Source: Psychrobacter glacincola (lineage in GTDB: Bacteria > Pseudomonadota > Gammaproteobacteria > Pseudomonadales > Moraxellaceae). Taken from it: 64,000 nucleotides of DNA. Where the stretch lies: assembly GCF_904846075.1 (NCBI RefSeq), contig NZ_CAJGZH010000003.1, positions 186,001-250,000 on the forward strand. Reading direction: 5' to 3'. The position numbers and the translations under genes were made by a program. Below the pieces are notes generated by a model that searched no databases, was not told where the DNA came from, and saw only the letters and a program-made list of their open reading frames with translations. This document shows positions 27,071 through 37,367 of the stretch, one piece after another (the first letter of the stretch is position 1; each line of letters begins with the position of its first letter).

Positions 27071-28435
27071 TTAAATATCTAGTGGACTCTGTGCCAAACT
27101 CGATAGCTGCATCCGCGAGTCATCTGTCAATTGTGTTTTGTCCAACTTTAAATAAGCCACTTGTTCTTTTGCCATCACGACCAACTCATCCACGCCATCT
27201 ACCGCAAGCATTTGCCGTGACCAGTCCTGAATATTGATGTCTTTAGGAATGGTCACGGTGGTACTTGATAAATAAGGTGGCTGAGCAATCGGAATGATAA
27301 TGAGTAGCGCCACGCCCATAATGACGGCTAAAATACCCCACGCCAGCAAATTCGGCTGACTTAATAACAAACCACCCATCGCACCACCAACGAACGCACC
27401 AAAGAACTGGCTAGATGAGTTAAGCCCCATCGCTGTTGCTTTATTGGCGACTGGGGCGCGCTTAGATATCCATGAAGGAATCGTTGCCTCAAGCAAGTTA
27501 AAGCCCATAAAGTACAATAACAGACCTAGTATAATACCAACGCCAACCTGACTGCCAATGGCCAATATCGCTAAAGCAGCGGTCATCAGCGCAATCGCGC
27601 CTAAGAATACTTGGCGCATTTTGCGTTTCTTTTCAGCGATGATAATAAAAGGAATGGCAACGGCAAAACCAATAAATAACAGCGGCAAATAAACCAAGCC
27701 TTGCTGACGTACCGATAAACCCATCACCTCATTAAGCTGATGCGGCAATATCACAAATATCGCCGTCATGGTTAGATGCAGAGCAAAAATACCGATATGT
27801 AAACGGTTTAAATCGCCAATTTTGAGGACGGTCGCTAATTGTTGACCAATCGATTTATTGTCTAAATTGTGTTTAAGCACTCGTAGCGGTGTCGGCACAA
27901 ACAACAGTAATAGCATCGCCAAAACAGCAAAGCCTGAGGTCAACCAAAATAAACCAGAGATACCGAGCGAGCCAACCAATAACGGACCAAAGGCAAAAGC
28001 GAGCATGATAGAAGTCGCAATGGTCAAGCCCATCGTTGCCATCGCTTTGGTACGCATTTCTTCGCGCGTCACATCAGCCAATAATGCCATCAATACTGCA
28101 GATACCGCGCCACTACCTGCCAGCGCCCGACCAATGATAACCTCGTAAATGTCAGTCGCATTGGCGGCAATTATGCCACCGAGAGCAAATAAGATCAGTC
28201 CTAAAAAGATAATCGGCTTACGCGGGAATTTATCCGCAGCCAAACTCATGGGAATCTGAAATATCGCCTGCCCTAGACCATAAATACCGACCGCCAAACC
28301 AATCAAAAATGGCGTCGCGTGCGTATAATTGTCACCATATACAGAAAACACAGGCACAATCATAAACAGACCAATCATCCGCAAAGCAAATATACCACCG
28401 ACCCCGAGGATTGCCCGTTTCTCTACGCTATTCAT
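27071..28435 (-). CDS. Major facilitator transporter with C-terminal ferredoxin-like domain (YajR type)
   Basis: 454 residues. Twelve hydrophobic segments are visible, with the motif A-like DKFPRKP and GRALAGSGA. The last 65 residues (from DINIQDWSRQML) are soluble and match the YAM domain of YajR, which distinguishes this subfamily. YajR is a proton-driven exporter of unknown physiological substrate. It is monocistronic as far as the sequence shows. Confidence 0.88.
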   Translation of the reverse strand: MNSVEKRAILGVGGIFALRMIGLFMIVPVFSVYGDNYTHATPFLIGLAVGIYGLGQAIFQIPMSLAADKFPRKPIIFLGLILFALGGIIAANATDIYEVIIGRALAGSGAVSAVLMALLADVTREEMRTKAMATMGLTIATSIMLAFAFGPLLVGSLGISGLFWLTSGFAVLAMLLLLFVPTPLRVLKHNLDNKSIGQQLATVLKIGDLNRLHIGIFALHLTMTAIFVILPHQLNEVMGLSVRQQGLVYLPLLFIGFAVAIPFIIIAEKKRKMRQVFLGAIALMTAALAILAIGSQVGVGIILGLLLYFMGFNLLEATIPSWISKRAPVANKATAMGLNSSSQFFGAFVGGAMGGLLLSQPNLLAWGILAVIMGVALLIIIPIAQPPYLSSTTVTIPKDINIQDWSRQMLAVDGVDELVVMAKEQVAYLKLDKTQLTDDSRMQLSSLAQSPLDI

Positions 28436-29143
28436 ACTTGCCTCACTGGTTCGTCATTGCTGATTTATCACTACTGCGCTGCTTATACTATTGTGATGCT
28501 ATCAAGACTTTAGCTACAAATTAAGCCCACTAGTATAAGACATTCGCCGTTTGCTTGCCGAGACTTTTGTCTTATGAGTGCAGCCTCCCATACCTCCTCA
28601 ACCCAAGCCATTCATATTACGCGATTATTTTGTTACCAACTGCATCGGATGCGCAATCACACCTTGAATAATGCGGTCGCCATGACAATAAAGTAAGGCG
28701 TCATAAACATTATTACTCGTCAGCTAGAGCGATCGCTTAGATGACAAACTCCTCTATAAAACGACATTTTGGTCAAAACCATGACAAAAGGTGACTACTA
28801 CTTAACATTGATTTGATTTAGATTTGCTTAGTCATACGAAAACCAATCACCTCAAAGGCTGTAGAATAAGAAAACAGTAAAATGAACGCCAAGCAGCATA
28901 CTGCTCAGCAATTATAAAAATTAAAACAGTAAATTAGGCATCTATAGCTCTCACTTCATCAACGTATGAACACTTTATAAAAATATTATTTATAACAAAA
29001 TCTTTGATAATAAAACTATTTATAACAACATTATAAATTTACAGAATATCTACGTTTTTAACCGACCATTTAATTGATTCATATTTACCTTTTAATTTGA
29101 GATATTTTCAATCCCCTTTTAGCAAATAGGAAACCTAACACCG
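28436..29143. other. Long spacer between MFS gene and uvrA
   Basis: 708 bases. It contains the two divergent promoters. No intact ORF, tRNA or terminator is seen. The uvrA-proximal 200 bases are very AT-rich, with TTTATAACAAMAT-like repeats. A 32-codon minus-strand stretch ending at 28625 reads like protein but has no start; it is listed among the rejected items. Confidence 0.5.
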
Positions 29144-32050
29144 ATGGCACACGAGTATATTAAGGTTCGCGGCGCACGCACTCATAATCTAAAAAATATC
29201 GATTTAGACATTCCACGAGATAAGTTTGTGGTCATTACAGGTTTATCAGGCTCTGGTAAATCGTCATTGGCATTCGATACGCTGTATGCCGAAGGGCAAC
29301 GTCGCTATGTCGAGAGCTTGTCGGCCTATGCGCGTCAGTTCCTCTCACAAATGGAGAAACCTGACGTCGATAGTATTGAAGGCTTGTCGCCAGCGATTGC
29401 TATCGAGCAAAAATCAACCAACCATAACCCGCGCTCAACTGTGGGGACGATTACCGAAATTTATGACTATCTGCGCCTACTTTATGCGCGTATCGGTACG
29501 CCCTTTTGCCCTGAGCATGGCGAGCCAATGGTCGCGCAGTCAGTCACTGAAATGGTCGATCAAGTCATGGCGTTACCAGATGACACCAAAATCATGATCT
29601 TAGCTCCAGTGATTCGTGAGCGTAAAGGTGAACATACGGTCTTGCTTGAGCAATTAATTGGGCAAGGTTTTGTTCGTGTGCGCGTCGATGGCGATGTCTA
29701 CGATACCGATGAATTACCAACACTGGATAAAAAGAAAAAGCATACCATCGAAGTGGTCGTTGATCGCTTTAAAGTCCGTGATGATTTAGGTAACCGCGTC
29801 GCTGAGAGCTTAGAGACGGCGCTACGCTTGGGTCAAGGTTTGGTGACATTACACTTTATGGATGGCAATCCAAAAGAGGGCGGCGATGACAATCAAGTCA
29901 TGTCAGCTAAGCACTCTTGCCCTGTCTGTGACCGTGCCGTGCCTGAGCTTGAACCGCGTATGTTTAGTTTTAACAATCCATACGGTGCTTGCCCAAGTTG
30001 TGATGGTCTCGGTAAACGTCAGTACTTCTCTGCCGAAAAACTGATTACCCATCATGAAAAATCGCTCAATCAAGGGGCGATTAATGGTTGGGATAAACGT
30101 CATGCCTACTACTTTGGTTTGCTCTCTACCGTCTGCAATCACTTCAAAATTGATATGGATGCGCCGTGGCAAGATCTGACCAAAGTGCAGCAAGACCTCA
30201 TCATGCAAGGCTCTGGTAAAGAGAAGCTGACCTTTAACTTTACCGATGAGCGCGGTCGTAAAACCAATAAAACCGTACCATTTGAAGGGGTGCTGCCTTA
30301 TTTAGAGCGCCGTTATGCCAAAACTCAAAGTAACCTTGTCCGTGATGAGCTGGCTAAATACTTGGCGGATACCACGTGTAACGTCTGTGATGGCGCACGT
30401 CTTAATGAGATATCACGCAATGTCCGTGTCGATGACCAAACCATCGCTCAAATCGTTAAGCTGTCTATCGGTGATGCGGCTGACTATTATAAAACGCTAA
30501 AAATCGGCGGTCATAAAGGCGAGGTTGCGGAAAAAATCTTTAAAGAGATTAATGAGCGTCTAAACTTCCTCGTCAGTGTTGGGCTTGATTATCTATCCCT
30601 TGCCCGCTCTGCTGAAACACTATCAGGCGGTGAAGCGCAACGTATTCGTTTGGCGAGCCAAATCGGCGCAGGTCTAATGGGCGTGATGTATGTTCTTGAT
30701 GAGCCATCTATTGGTCTACATCAACGCGATAATGATCGTCTGCTAAAAACTCTAACGCGCTTACGTGATTTGGGTAATACCGTACTGGTCGTTGAGCATG
30801 ATGAAGATGCCATTCGCCAAGCAGATCATGTGATTGATATTGGTATCGGTGCAGGTGTACATGGCGGTCATATTATCGCTCAGGGCACGGTCGATGACAT
30901 CATGGCAAACAAAGAATCGCTGACTGGACAATATATGTCTGGTAAGAAGAGAATCGAGATTCCAGCCATTCGTCATAAAGCCAAAACGACCGATATGGAA
31001 GTCAAAGGTAAGGCAAAAGCGCAAAAAGTTCCGATGACGATTGAGCTAAAAGGTGCCTCAGGTAATAACTTGCATGATGTAGATTTGACCATTCCCGTTG
31101 GTATTATGACTTGTGTGACGGGTGTCTCAGGTTCGGGCAAATCAACTTTGATCAACCGTACCCTTATGCCATTGGCAGCGACTCAGTTAAATAATGCTTC
31201 AACGCTCATCGCTGATAAGCATGACAGCATTAGTGGTCTTGAGCACTTGGACAAAATGGTCGATATCGATCAAAGCCCAATTGGTCGTACGCCGCGCTCA
31301 AACCCAGCGACCTATACCGGCGTGTTTACGCCAGTACGTGAGATGTTTGCACAAACGCAAGAAGCGCGTGCTCGTGGTTATAAGCCGGGTCGCTTTAGCT
31401 TCAACGTAAAAGGCGGACGCTGTGAGATGTGCCAAGGTGATTGCCTTATCAAAGTTGAAATGCATTTCTTACCCGACATGTATGTGCCTTGTGATACCTG
31501 TGAGGGCAAGCGCTATAACCGCGAGACCTTAGAGATTCACTACAAAGGCAAAAATATCGCTGATGTGCTCGATATGACCGTAGAAGATGCCACTGAATTC
31601 TTCTCAGCAATACCAGCGATTTATCGTCGCCTGCAAGCCTTGATGGATGTTGGTCTTAGCTATATTCGTTTAGGTCAGTCTGCACCGACGCTATCAGGCG
31701 GTGAAGCGCAACGTGTTAAATTAGCGCGTGAGCTTGCCAAGCGTGATACGGGACAGACGCTCTATATCTTGGATGAGCCGACCACTGGTTTGCATTTCCA
31801 TGATATCGATAAGCTGCTGCATATCTTACATGCCCTACGTGATAAAGGTAATACCATCGTGGTCATCGAGCACAATCTTGACGTCATCAAAACCGCAGAT
31901 TGGGTAATTGATTTGGGCCCTGAAGGCGGTAAAGGTGGCGGTATGATCATCGCTGAAGGTACGCCTGAGCAAGTGGCGGAAGTCAAAGAATCATACACGG
32001 GTATATTCTTAAAGCCGATGCTAGAGCAAGGCATGAAAGAAGTCAGCTAA
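29144..32050 (+). CDS. uvrA: Excinuclease ABC subunit A
   Basis: 968 residues, full length. Two ABC modules: the first with [14 protein letters not shown], the second with [12 protein letters not shown]. Two LSGGEAQR signatures are present. Two zinc-finger sets are visible ([10 protein letters not shown] with a later [12 protein letters not shown] with CDTC). UvrA with UvrB locates bulky DNA lesions. The ATG follows an AGGAAACC site. I did not find a clear LexA box upstream. Confidence 0.98.
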   Translation: MAHEYIKVRGARTHNLKNIDLDIPRDKFVVITGLSGSGKSSLAFDTLYAEGQRRYVESLSAYARQFLSQMEKPDVDSIEGLSPAIAIEQKSTNHNPRSTVGTITEIYDYLRLLYARIGTPFCPEHGEPMVAQSVTEMVDQVMALPDDTKIMILAPVIRERKGEHTVLLEQLIGQGFVRVRVDGDVYDTDELPTLDKKKKHTIEVVVDRFKVRDDLGNRVAESLETALRLGQGLVTLHFMDGNPKEGGDDNQVMSAKHSCPVCDRAVPELEPRMFSFNNPYGACPSCDGLGKRQYFSAEKLITHHEKSLNQGAINGWDKRHAYYFGLLSTVCNHFKIDMDAPWQDLTKVQQDLIMQGSGKEKLTFNFTDERGRKTNKTVPFEGVLPYLERRYAKTQSNLVRDELAKYLADTTCNVCDGARLNEISRNVRVDDQTIAQIVKLSIGDAADYYKTLKIGGHKGEVAEKIFKEINERLNFLVSVGLDYLSLARSAETLSGGEAQRIRLASQIGAGLMGVMYVLDEPSIGLHQRDNDRLLKTLTRLRDLGNTVLVVEHDEDAIRQADHVIDIGIGAGVHGGHIIAQGTVDDIMANKESLTGQYMSGKKRIEIPAIRHKAKTTDMEVKGKAKAQKVPMTIELKGASGNNLHDVDLTIPVGIMTCVTGVSGSGKSTLINRTLMPLAATQLNNASTLIADKHDSISGLEHLDKMVDIDQSPIGRTPRSNPATYTGVFTPVREMFAQTQEARARGYKPGRFSFNVKGGRCEMCQGDCLIKVEMHFLPDMYVPCDTCEGKRYNRETLEIHYKGKNIADVLDMTVEDATEFFSAIPAIYRRLQALMDVGLSYIRLGQSAPTLSGGEAQRVKLARELAKRDTGQTLYILDEPTTGLHFHDIDKLLHILHALRDKGNTIVVIEHNLDVIKTADWVIDLGPEGGKGGGMIIAEGTPEQVAEVKESYTGIFLKPMLEQGMKEVS

Positions 32051-32071
32051 TACAAGTTAGTGAATAATTGA

Positions 32072-32104
32072 TAAAAGGCCACTCTTTAAGGGGTGGCCTT
32101 TTTG
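32072..32104 (+). terminator. Terminator of uvrA
   Basis: The arms AAAGGCCAC and GTGGCCTTT enclose a 10-base loop and run into T residues, 23 bases after the uvrA stop. Confidence 0.9.
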
Positions 32105-32295
32105 TTGGTGGTGATATATAAAATAGACTTTAAAAACTCTATTTTAAAAAGTATAAAATCTTGACATTTGTTGCTCAAAAATTACTGATAAGTTATAATC
32201 TTTATCTTATTTACCAACAATTTAAACAACTTTGTAGTACTTACCCTTGCAGAAATGTGCTGATGATATTACACATGAAGATAAAGTAGAAAAAA

Positions 32296-33311
32296 ATGGC
32301 TTTAATTAACTGTCCTGAATGTTCTAAAAGAATTAGTGATCAAAGTACTGCTTGTCCTAGTTGTGGTTTCCCTACTCCTTCAGAACAGATAGATAACAAT
32401 AATTTGCTAGCAAGCAGTCGTCAAAGACAAAAGAATAGTGGCTGTTCTGGCGCAACTATCTTCCTAATCATTATTATAGTTCTTATCGGCTTTTGGCTTG
32501 TAAGTGCTTATGATGGCTATACAGAAAAAGCAAGACAATATGATGAAGAGCAGTCAGAACCTGATAAAGAATCACCACAAGTCCAAGAATCAGTATTTAA
32601 TTCTCCATTAACACAGATACCAATGTTACTTTCTGGTTCAGGTGAAAATGGGCGCTATTTCCTCATCTCTCACTTTGCATCTTATGGCATTGAAAATGTT
32701 AAGTATGCACGTAGAGGGAACGAGAGTGATGCTTATGGAGAAATGCAAATTGACTGCGCAAACGATAAGATAAGAAAAACCTCATCAGATAATCTTGAGG
32801 CCTTAATATCAGCAGACCTAGGGGATTGGTATACGCCAACACCGGATTGGACAGATCAAGATATTGTTAACTTCATATGTCAAACCAAAAGAGTAGTGTC
32901 AAAAAAAATAGAACATCATGAAGTAGTTGAGAAAGTAGTAACGCTAGAAGCTCCAAAGAACGAAGTAGTTGAAAAGGTAACATTGGAGCAATTCAAGCCA
33001 GAGCCGGTCATGTCAGTAGAAGCAAGATCGAGGGAAGTTTTATTATCAAATCCCCCTTCGGGTAGTGAGAAAGAATATGAAGTACGCGAAACACCAATAA
33101 AAACAAAAGAATCTTACAACGAAAAAGTAGTTAATAAAGCAGCGGACTATAAAAAGAGAGTGATATAGAACGCAGAAAAAGTGATGATCGAGCAATATGT
33201 GAACAAGCTATAAAAGTAAACAGCGCTTACCTAGGGAAGGACGAACCGGAATATAGTCAGTGGAAGGCAATTGAGCGTGCCAATTGTATGCAAGATAAAC
33301 TATATGAGTAA
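32296..33311 (+). pseudogene. Zinc-ribbon membrane protein with C-terminal frameshift
   Basis: The N-terminus is a zinc ribbon (CPECSKRISDQ and CPSCGFP), followed by a membrane helix (about 53-72) and an outer region with a W-Y-T-P-T-P-D-W segment and a Cys. The frame stops at 33168 after KKRVI. One added A in the AAAAA run at 33151-33155 would continue it through ESDIERRKSDDRAICEQA to a TAA at 33309-33311, giving about 337 residues. The second half has Lys/Glu-rich repeats (KNEVVEKV). Function unknown. If the frameshift is real, the protein loses a Cys-containing tail. Confidence 0.7.
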
Positions 33312-33444
33312 AATTAGTGGATACAAATCGGTGTTATTTGTAAGTGATGTATCAAAATAAGTCCAGAAGCGAATTAGACAGAACGAATATAGTCAATTTT
33401 GGCTGTGGGAATAAGCCATCTATTAGCTAAATACAGGAATAAAT

Positions 33445-33813
33445 ATGGCAATTATTAATTGTCCTGAATGCACACATAAAATTAGCGACCAAAGCGTATC
33501 TTGTACTAATTGTGGACTCCCAACTTCTAAAATGAATTTTTTAATTAAATGTCCTGAATGCTCTGAGTCGATTATTAATCAAAGCGCCTCTTGTAATCAT
33601 TGCGGCTTTCCTATTGCTAAACCTGCACCGTTCAAAAATATTCAACATTCATCTGAGGAACTTAAAGAGCTTAAACTTCTTAAAGAGCTCGAAGAAGTTG
33701 GGGAACCTGACGATTACGGATTTTTCAATCATACAAATATTTTTATCATTAGCTGCATCATCATTTACTTTCTAGCTAAAGAAGAGATTCACTATATTTT
33801 ACAAAGTTTTTAG
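33445..33813 (+). CDS. Double zinc-ribbon membrane protein
   Basis: 122 residues. Two zinc ribbons are in series: CPECTHKISDQ with CTNCGLP, and CPECSESIINQ with CNHCGFP. An acidic/Lys helical linker and one membrane helix near the C-terminus follow. Its first 64 codons are nearly identical at DNA level to those of the next gene, so one is a recent duplicate. Function unknown; zinc-ribbon plus helix proteins may sense or scaffold at the membrane. Confidence 0.75.
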   Translation: MAIINCPECTHKISDQSVSCTNCGLPTSKMNFLIKCPECSESIINQSASCNHCGFPIAKPAPFKNIQHSSEELKELKLLKELEEVGEPDDYGFFNHTNIFIISCIIIYFLAKEEIHYILQSF

Positions 33814-33898
33814 GTCTATTCTCAAATTGAAGAAACACAGCATAAGTAACAATTGATATTAAAACTATAACTAAAAAATTGTAAGAAACGGAAAATAT

Positions 33899-34351
33899 AT
33901 GGCCATTATTGATTGTCCTGAATGCACACACAAAATTAGCGACCAAAGCGTCTCTTGTACTAACTGTGGGCTCCCAACTTCTAAAATGAAGTTTTTAATT
34001 AAATGCCCTGAATGCTCTGAGTCTATTAGTAATCAAAGCGCTTCTTGTACTAATTGTGGCTTTCCTATTGCTAAACCTGCACCGTTTAAAACTGTCCCAC
34101 CTCCTTTGCCGGCTCAAAATTCTACTACTATCGTACGACTAAACAGTAGTAGAAAAAGTAAAGGTGTTGCAATATTGTTAGCTTTATTCTTAGGAGGTTT
34201 TGGGATACATAAATTTTATTTAAATCAGGTCTTTTGGGGTATCTTATATCTATTGTTCTGTTGGACATTTATACCAGCAGTAATTTCTCTTTTCGAAGTA
34301 ATCATACTATTATTTATGAATGAGTCTGAGTTCAATAGACGTTTTGGTTAG
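33899..34351 (+). CDS. Double zinc-ribbon protein with TM2 domain
   Basis: 150 residues. The same two zinc ribbons as in the previous gene open the protein, followed by a proline linker and a TM2 domain: KGVAILLALFLGGFGIHKFYL, with a second helix after it. TM2 proteins are small two-helix membrane proteins of unknown function. The start ATG is preceded by GAAACGGAAAAT, a weak site. Confidence 0.85.
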   Translation: MAIIDCPECTHKISDQSVSCTNCGLPTSKMKFLIKCPECSESISNQSASCTNCGFPIAKPAPFKTVPPPLPAQNSTTIVRLNSSRKSKGVAILLALFLGGFGIHKFYLNQVFWGILYLLFCWTFIPAVISLFEVIILLFMNESEFNRRFG

Positions 34352-34437
34352 CCAGCGTAGGCTAGCTGGATGTACAATACCCAATATCCAGACGTCAGAT
34401 AAAGTCCAAACCAACCACTTTTCGATATTTCTTCGCA

Positions 34438-34473
34438 AAAAAAAGGCAAGTCGTTTGACTTACCTTTTTTGTT
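34438..34473. terminator. Bidirectional terminator
   Basis: AAGGCAAGTC pairs with GACTTACCTT with one mismatch, flanked by A and T runs. It lies between the TM2 gene and the convergent M48 protease gene. Confidence 0.75.
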
Positions 34474-34474
34474 A

Positions 34475-34521
34475 GTATTTACTGATTTGATAGCATTTAC
34501 TGGTTTGATAGCATTTACTGA
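34475..34521. repeat. 18-bp tandem repeat, 2.6 copies
   Basis: Units GYATTTACTGRTTTGATA repeat head to tail and end one base before the stop codon of the M48 gene. Confidence 0.85.
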
Positions 34522-34522
34522 A

Positions 34523-35377
34523 TTATTTACGTTTAATGGTTCTAGTCGTTACTCCAGTCGTTGCCCCACTAGTTGCGTTAGCAGGTGCTTTAGCCGCCGC
34601 TTGATAAACTGGCGTAACCTCAGGTAAGAGTGCCTGAATTTTAGCGATACGCTGCCCAGAGTTTGGATGGGTAGACATTAAAGTAGCTATGGTATTGCTA
34701 CGACCATTGGCAGCCTCCATTTTTTGCCATACTGCAACGGCAGCTTCTGGATTGTAGCCTGCCTGCGCCATCAAGCGTAGACCACCCGCATCGGCTTGTG
34801 ACTCTTGACTACGAGAAAATGGCTTATCAAGTCCGTAATCACTAATCAAACCCAACGCATCATCACTTAACCCTGTTCTTGACTGTAGTTCGGCACCACC
34901 TAACTGCAGCGCTAAGCCGGTCAGAATTTTTTGCCCAGCATCTTTTTTACTGTGCTCAGATAGCGCATGGGTCATTTCGTGTCCCATGATCGCAGCGATC
35001 TCTGCATCTGTTAACTGTAGCTTTTCTACAATACCGGTATAAAAAGCCATCTTACCACCCGGCATTGCCCAAGCGTTTAATTCAGGTGAACGTATCACTG
35101 TAACCTGCCAATCAAAAGGAACGCCTGTTGTATTAGCGCGAACGGCGTAGGGCTTCATACGATTAAAGACGCTTTTAACTCGAATGGCGGTAGCAGAAGT
35201 ATTATCTACCGCGCCTTGACTACTGGCTTTAGAGACCACTTGAGAGTAACTTTTAGCCGCATCGGTATTTAATGTAGCCGTATCGTACCCTGCCATATCG
35301 GCGACCGTAGTACACCCTGCTAAAGTAGTAATAGTAGTCAGTAATAGAGCATTTTTTATTTTATGAAAACTGGTCAT
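34523..35377 (-). CDS. M48-family metalloprotease lipoprotein
   Basis: 284 residues. A lipoprotein signal with LAGC is followed by the zinc-protease motif HEMTH in GHEMTHALSEHS, and the third ligand Glu lies in SQESQADAGGL. The size matches the LoiP/YcaL type rather than the longer BepA. It probably degrades misfolded outer-membrane proteins in the periplasm. The last 30 residues are Ala/Thr-rich. Confidence 0.92.
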   Translation of the reverse strand: MTSFHKIKNALLLTTITTLAGCTTVADMAGYDTATLNTDAAKSYSQVVSKASSQGAVDNTSATAIRVKSVFNRMKPYAVRANTTGVPFDWQVTVIRSPELNAWAMPGGKMAFYTGIVEKLQLTDAEIAAIMGHEMTHALSEHSKKDAGQKILTGLALQLGGAELQSRTGLSDDALGLISDYGLDKPFSRSQESQADAGGLRLMAQAGYNPEAAVAVWQKMEAANGRSNTIATLMSTHPNSGQRIAKIQALLPEVTPVYQAAAKAPANATSGATTGVTTRTIKRK

Positions 35378-35903
35378 TAGACGTCCTGGTTGAGAGATGC
35401 AATTGAGTTAAATAGCTAAGCTAAGGGCAATGAATTGATAGACTTAAAACTCCACTATCGAAGTCTATGTCTTGTAACACATTAATTGAGAGCGATACGT
35501 AATTGAGAACGTAACTAAAATTCAATCAATATGTAATTATCATGTAAGTAATGTGTCTGAATTATCGAGAAAGAGATTATCACTATAGAAAACAAAAGTC
35601 TATTAATTTTATAATCTATTATTTGTTTGATATCACAAGCCCCAGCCAGCCTCCATTTGACGCCTACAACTTTATTCCTTTAATTAAAATCGCTGCTCAG
35701 AGAGCATCCTGCAATAGATCCCACCTAAATAAATGCTCGTATCACATTTATCACTCACGCAGCTACCGTACGTTCTATTTTTTCTTTGCCAAAAAAGTTT
35801 ATAATTTATCGTAGCATCAAATATAATGTCCGATAATATGTCTGCGCGTCAGCTCCCAGACCCTTTATAATAGCGTATCCATACCAACCTGCGTATCTCA
35901 CCC
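35378..35903. other. Divergent spacer between M48 gene and thrE-like genes
   Basis: 526 bases with AT-rich composition. The only long ORF (35551-35814, plus) has no family signature and an odd composition, so it is not called. It must hold the promoters of both flanking genes. Confidence 0.5.
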
Positions 35904-36695
35904 ATGACCACCTCTATCAGCTACGTAAAGCAGCAACGCATTACTCGACTATGCGTGCGCTGCGGCTTACTTCTTATGCAGTATGGCGCTGAGTCTGCCG
36001 TAGTCGTGGACTTATCCAAACGTTTAGGGCTTGCCTTGGGGATGAACAGCGTCGAATGTTCACTGAATTTTAACGCCATCACCCTGACGACCATCTGTGA
36101 CGAGCGCTGTATCACCACCACCAGAGACACGATCAATCAAAGCATTAATGTCAATTTATTGGTACAAATTCAGCAAATTATCAATAAAACCGAAGCCACC
36201 GTCGATAGTACCGACTTGATTGACCGCACTACCCTTGCCTTTGATGAGTTGGATAAGACCGTATACCCAACGTGGCTAGTGAGCATGTTTGTTGGCGCAT
36301 CTTGTGCAGCGTTTGCGTATCTGAATGGCGGCAGCTGGTCTATTACCGCGGTGACATTTATTGCGGGTATGGTAGCGATGTTTACTCGTATTTATCTGTC
36401 CAAGCATCACTTTAATCCTTTTATCACCGTCATTGTGACCGCTTTTATTGCTTCTTTAATTGGAGCGACGACCTACTATTTTGATATTGGTAATAATGCC
36501 GATATTGCGGTTGCCTCTAGCGTGTTGCTACTAGTGCCTAGCTTTCCTCTGATCAATTCTTTCTCAGATATCTTAAAAGGCTATGTCAATATTGGCGTTG
36601 GGCGTGCGGTGTTTACTTATATGCTCACCCTATCCGCGTGCGTTGGTATCGTGATGGCGCTGGTTTTACTACGCATACAGCATTGGGGGTTTTGA
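35904..36695 (+). CDS. Threonine/serine exporter, ThrE N-terminal half
   Basis: 263 residues. The N-terminal soluble part has the family segments LLMQYGAESAVV and MNSVECSLNF, then about five membrane helices including VLLLVPSFPLINSFSDILKG. This is the ThrE/YjjP family (PF06738). Together with the next gene, one base away, it makes a split exporter like YjjP-YjjB in E. coli, which exports succinate, or ThrE in corynebacteria. The substrate here is not known. Confidence 0.88.
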   Translation: MTTSISYVKQQRITRLCVRCGLLLMQYGAESAVVVDLSKRLGLALGMNSVECSLNFNAITLTTICDERCITTTRDTINQSINVNLLVQIQQIINKTEATVDSTDLIDRTTLAFDELDKTVYPTWLVSMFVGASCAAFAYLNGGSWSITAVTFIAGMVAMFTRIYLSKHHFNPFITVIVTAFIASLIGATTYYFDIGNNADIAVASSVLLLVPSFPLINSFSDILKGYVNIGVGRAVFTYMLTLSACVGIVMALVLLRIQHWGF

Positions 36696-36696
36696 G

Positions 36697-37149
36697 ATGT
36701 GGTTCATTGAAACTGTGGTGCTTTCATGTATTATTACCCTTGGTTGGACGCTCATGTTCAGCGTACCCAAACGCTATATTTTGCCTTGTTTGCTGATGAC
36801 TGCTTTTGGCTTCGGATTAAAGACTGCTCTCGTTTATCAGCATGTGCATCTCGTGGTTGCCAGCTTTTTTGGGGCAATGCTTGCCAGCTTTTTGGGCGTG
36901 TATTTTTCTAAGAAATATACCTTACCACCCAAAGCACTTATCTCGCCTAGTGTCATTTGTATGATGCCCGGTATCGCCGCTTATAAGGCGATGGTTAGTA
37001 TGGTACAGATTGGTTATTTTGGCTTTTCAGACGAGTTATTTAGCCAAATGATGGTGTACTTATTTGAAGCGTTGTTTGTGACCTCAGGATTGGTGCTTGG
37101 CTTATCCATTCCCGGACTGTTATTTTATAGACGACGTGCCATTGTTTAA
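36697..37149 (+). CDS. Threonine/serine exporter, ThrE C-terminal half
   Basis: 150 residues, almost wholly hydrophobic with four to five helices. The ISPSVICMMPGIAAYKAM segment is the ThrE_2/YjjB hallmark. It starts one base after the partner gene and surely works with it. Its stop codon lies inside a 10-bp tandem repeat. Confidence 0.88.
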   Translation: MWFIETVVLSCIITLGWTLMFSVPKRYILPCLLMTAFGFGLKTALVYQHVHLVVASFFGAMLASFLGVYFSKKYTLPPKALISPSVICMMPGIAAYKAMVSMVQIGYFGFSDELFSQMMVYLFEALFVTSGLVLGLSIPGLLFYRRRAIV

Positions 37150-37183
37150 GTAAGTTTAGATGGGTTTAGATAGGTTTAAATGG
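37144..37183. repeat. 10-bp tandem repeat, four copies, spanning a stop codon
   Basis: Four units of GTTTARRTRR type follow one another. The first contains the TAA of the ThrE C-terminal gene, so the array arose across the gene end. Confidence 0.8.
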
Positions 37184-37367
37184 TGGGCTATTTCTGCCTA
37201 AATGCTTTTATATTCTGATGCTAGCTGGTACATCCTCATAAGCAAAACCTTGTAAGATTAATAATGATACCCATTACAATAGAGTTCAAAACAACAGAAT
37301 TAAAAAATAACAGACGGCAAAATTGTACCAATACGCATCAGTACGTCCTGAATAAAGAGACTTAACC

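Noticed and set aside
28625..28722. A 32-codon minus-strand stretch reading like protein (with YCHGDRIIQGVIAHP), ending at TAA 28625
   Set aside because: It has a stop just upstream, no ATG or ribosome binding site, and no second half in another frame that I could find. It may be a remnant of a gene, but the support is too thin.
28727..28740. Palindrome AGCGATCGCT in the spacer before uvrA
   Set aside because: A single short palindrome is expected by chance; no repeats of it or pairing with a gene start were seen.
32161..32199. TTGACA and TATAAT before the zinc-ribbon gene as a promoter
   Set aside because: The spacing is 27 bases, far from the usual 16-18, so they cannot act together as a standard sigma-70 promoter.
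35551..35814. Plus-strand ORF of 87 codons in the M48-thrE spacer
   Set aside because: Biased composition, no family features, no ribosome binding site. Chance ORF in an AT-rich spacer.
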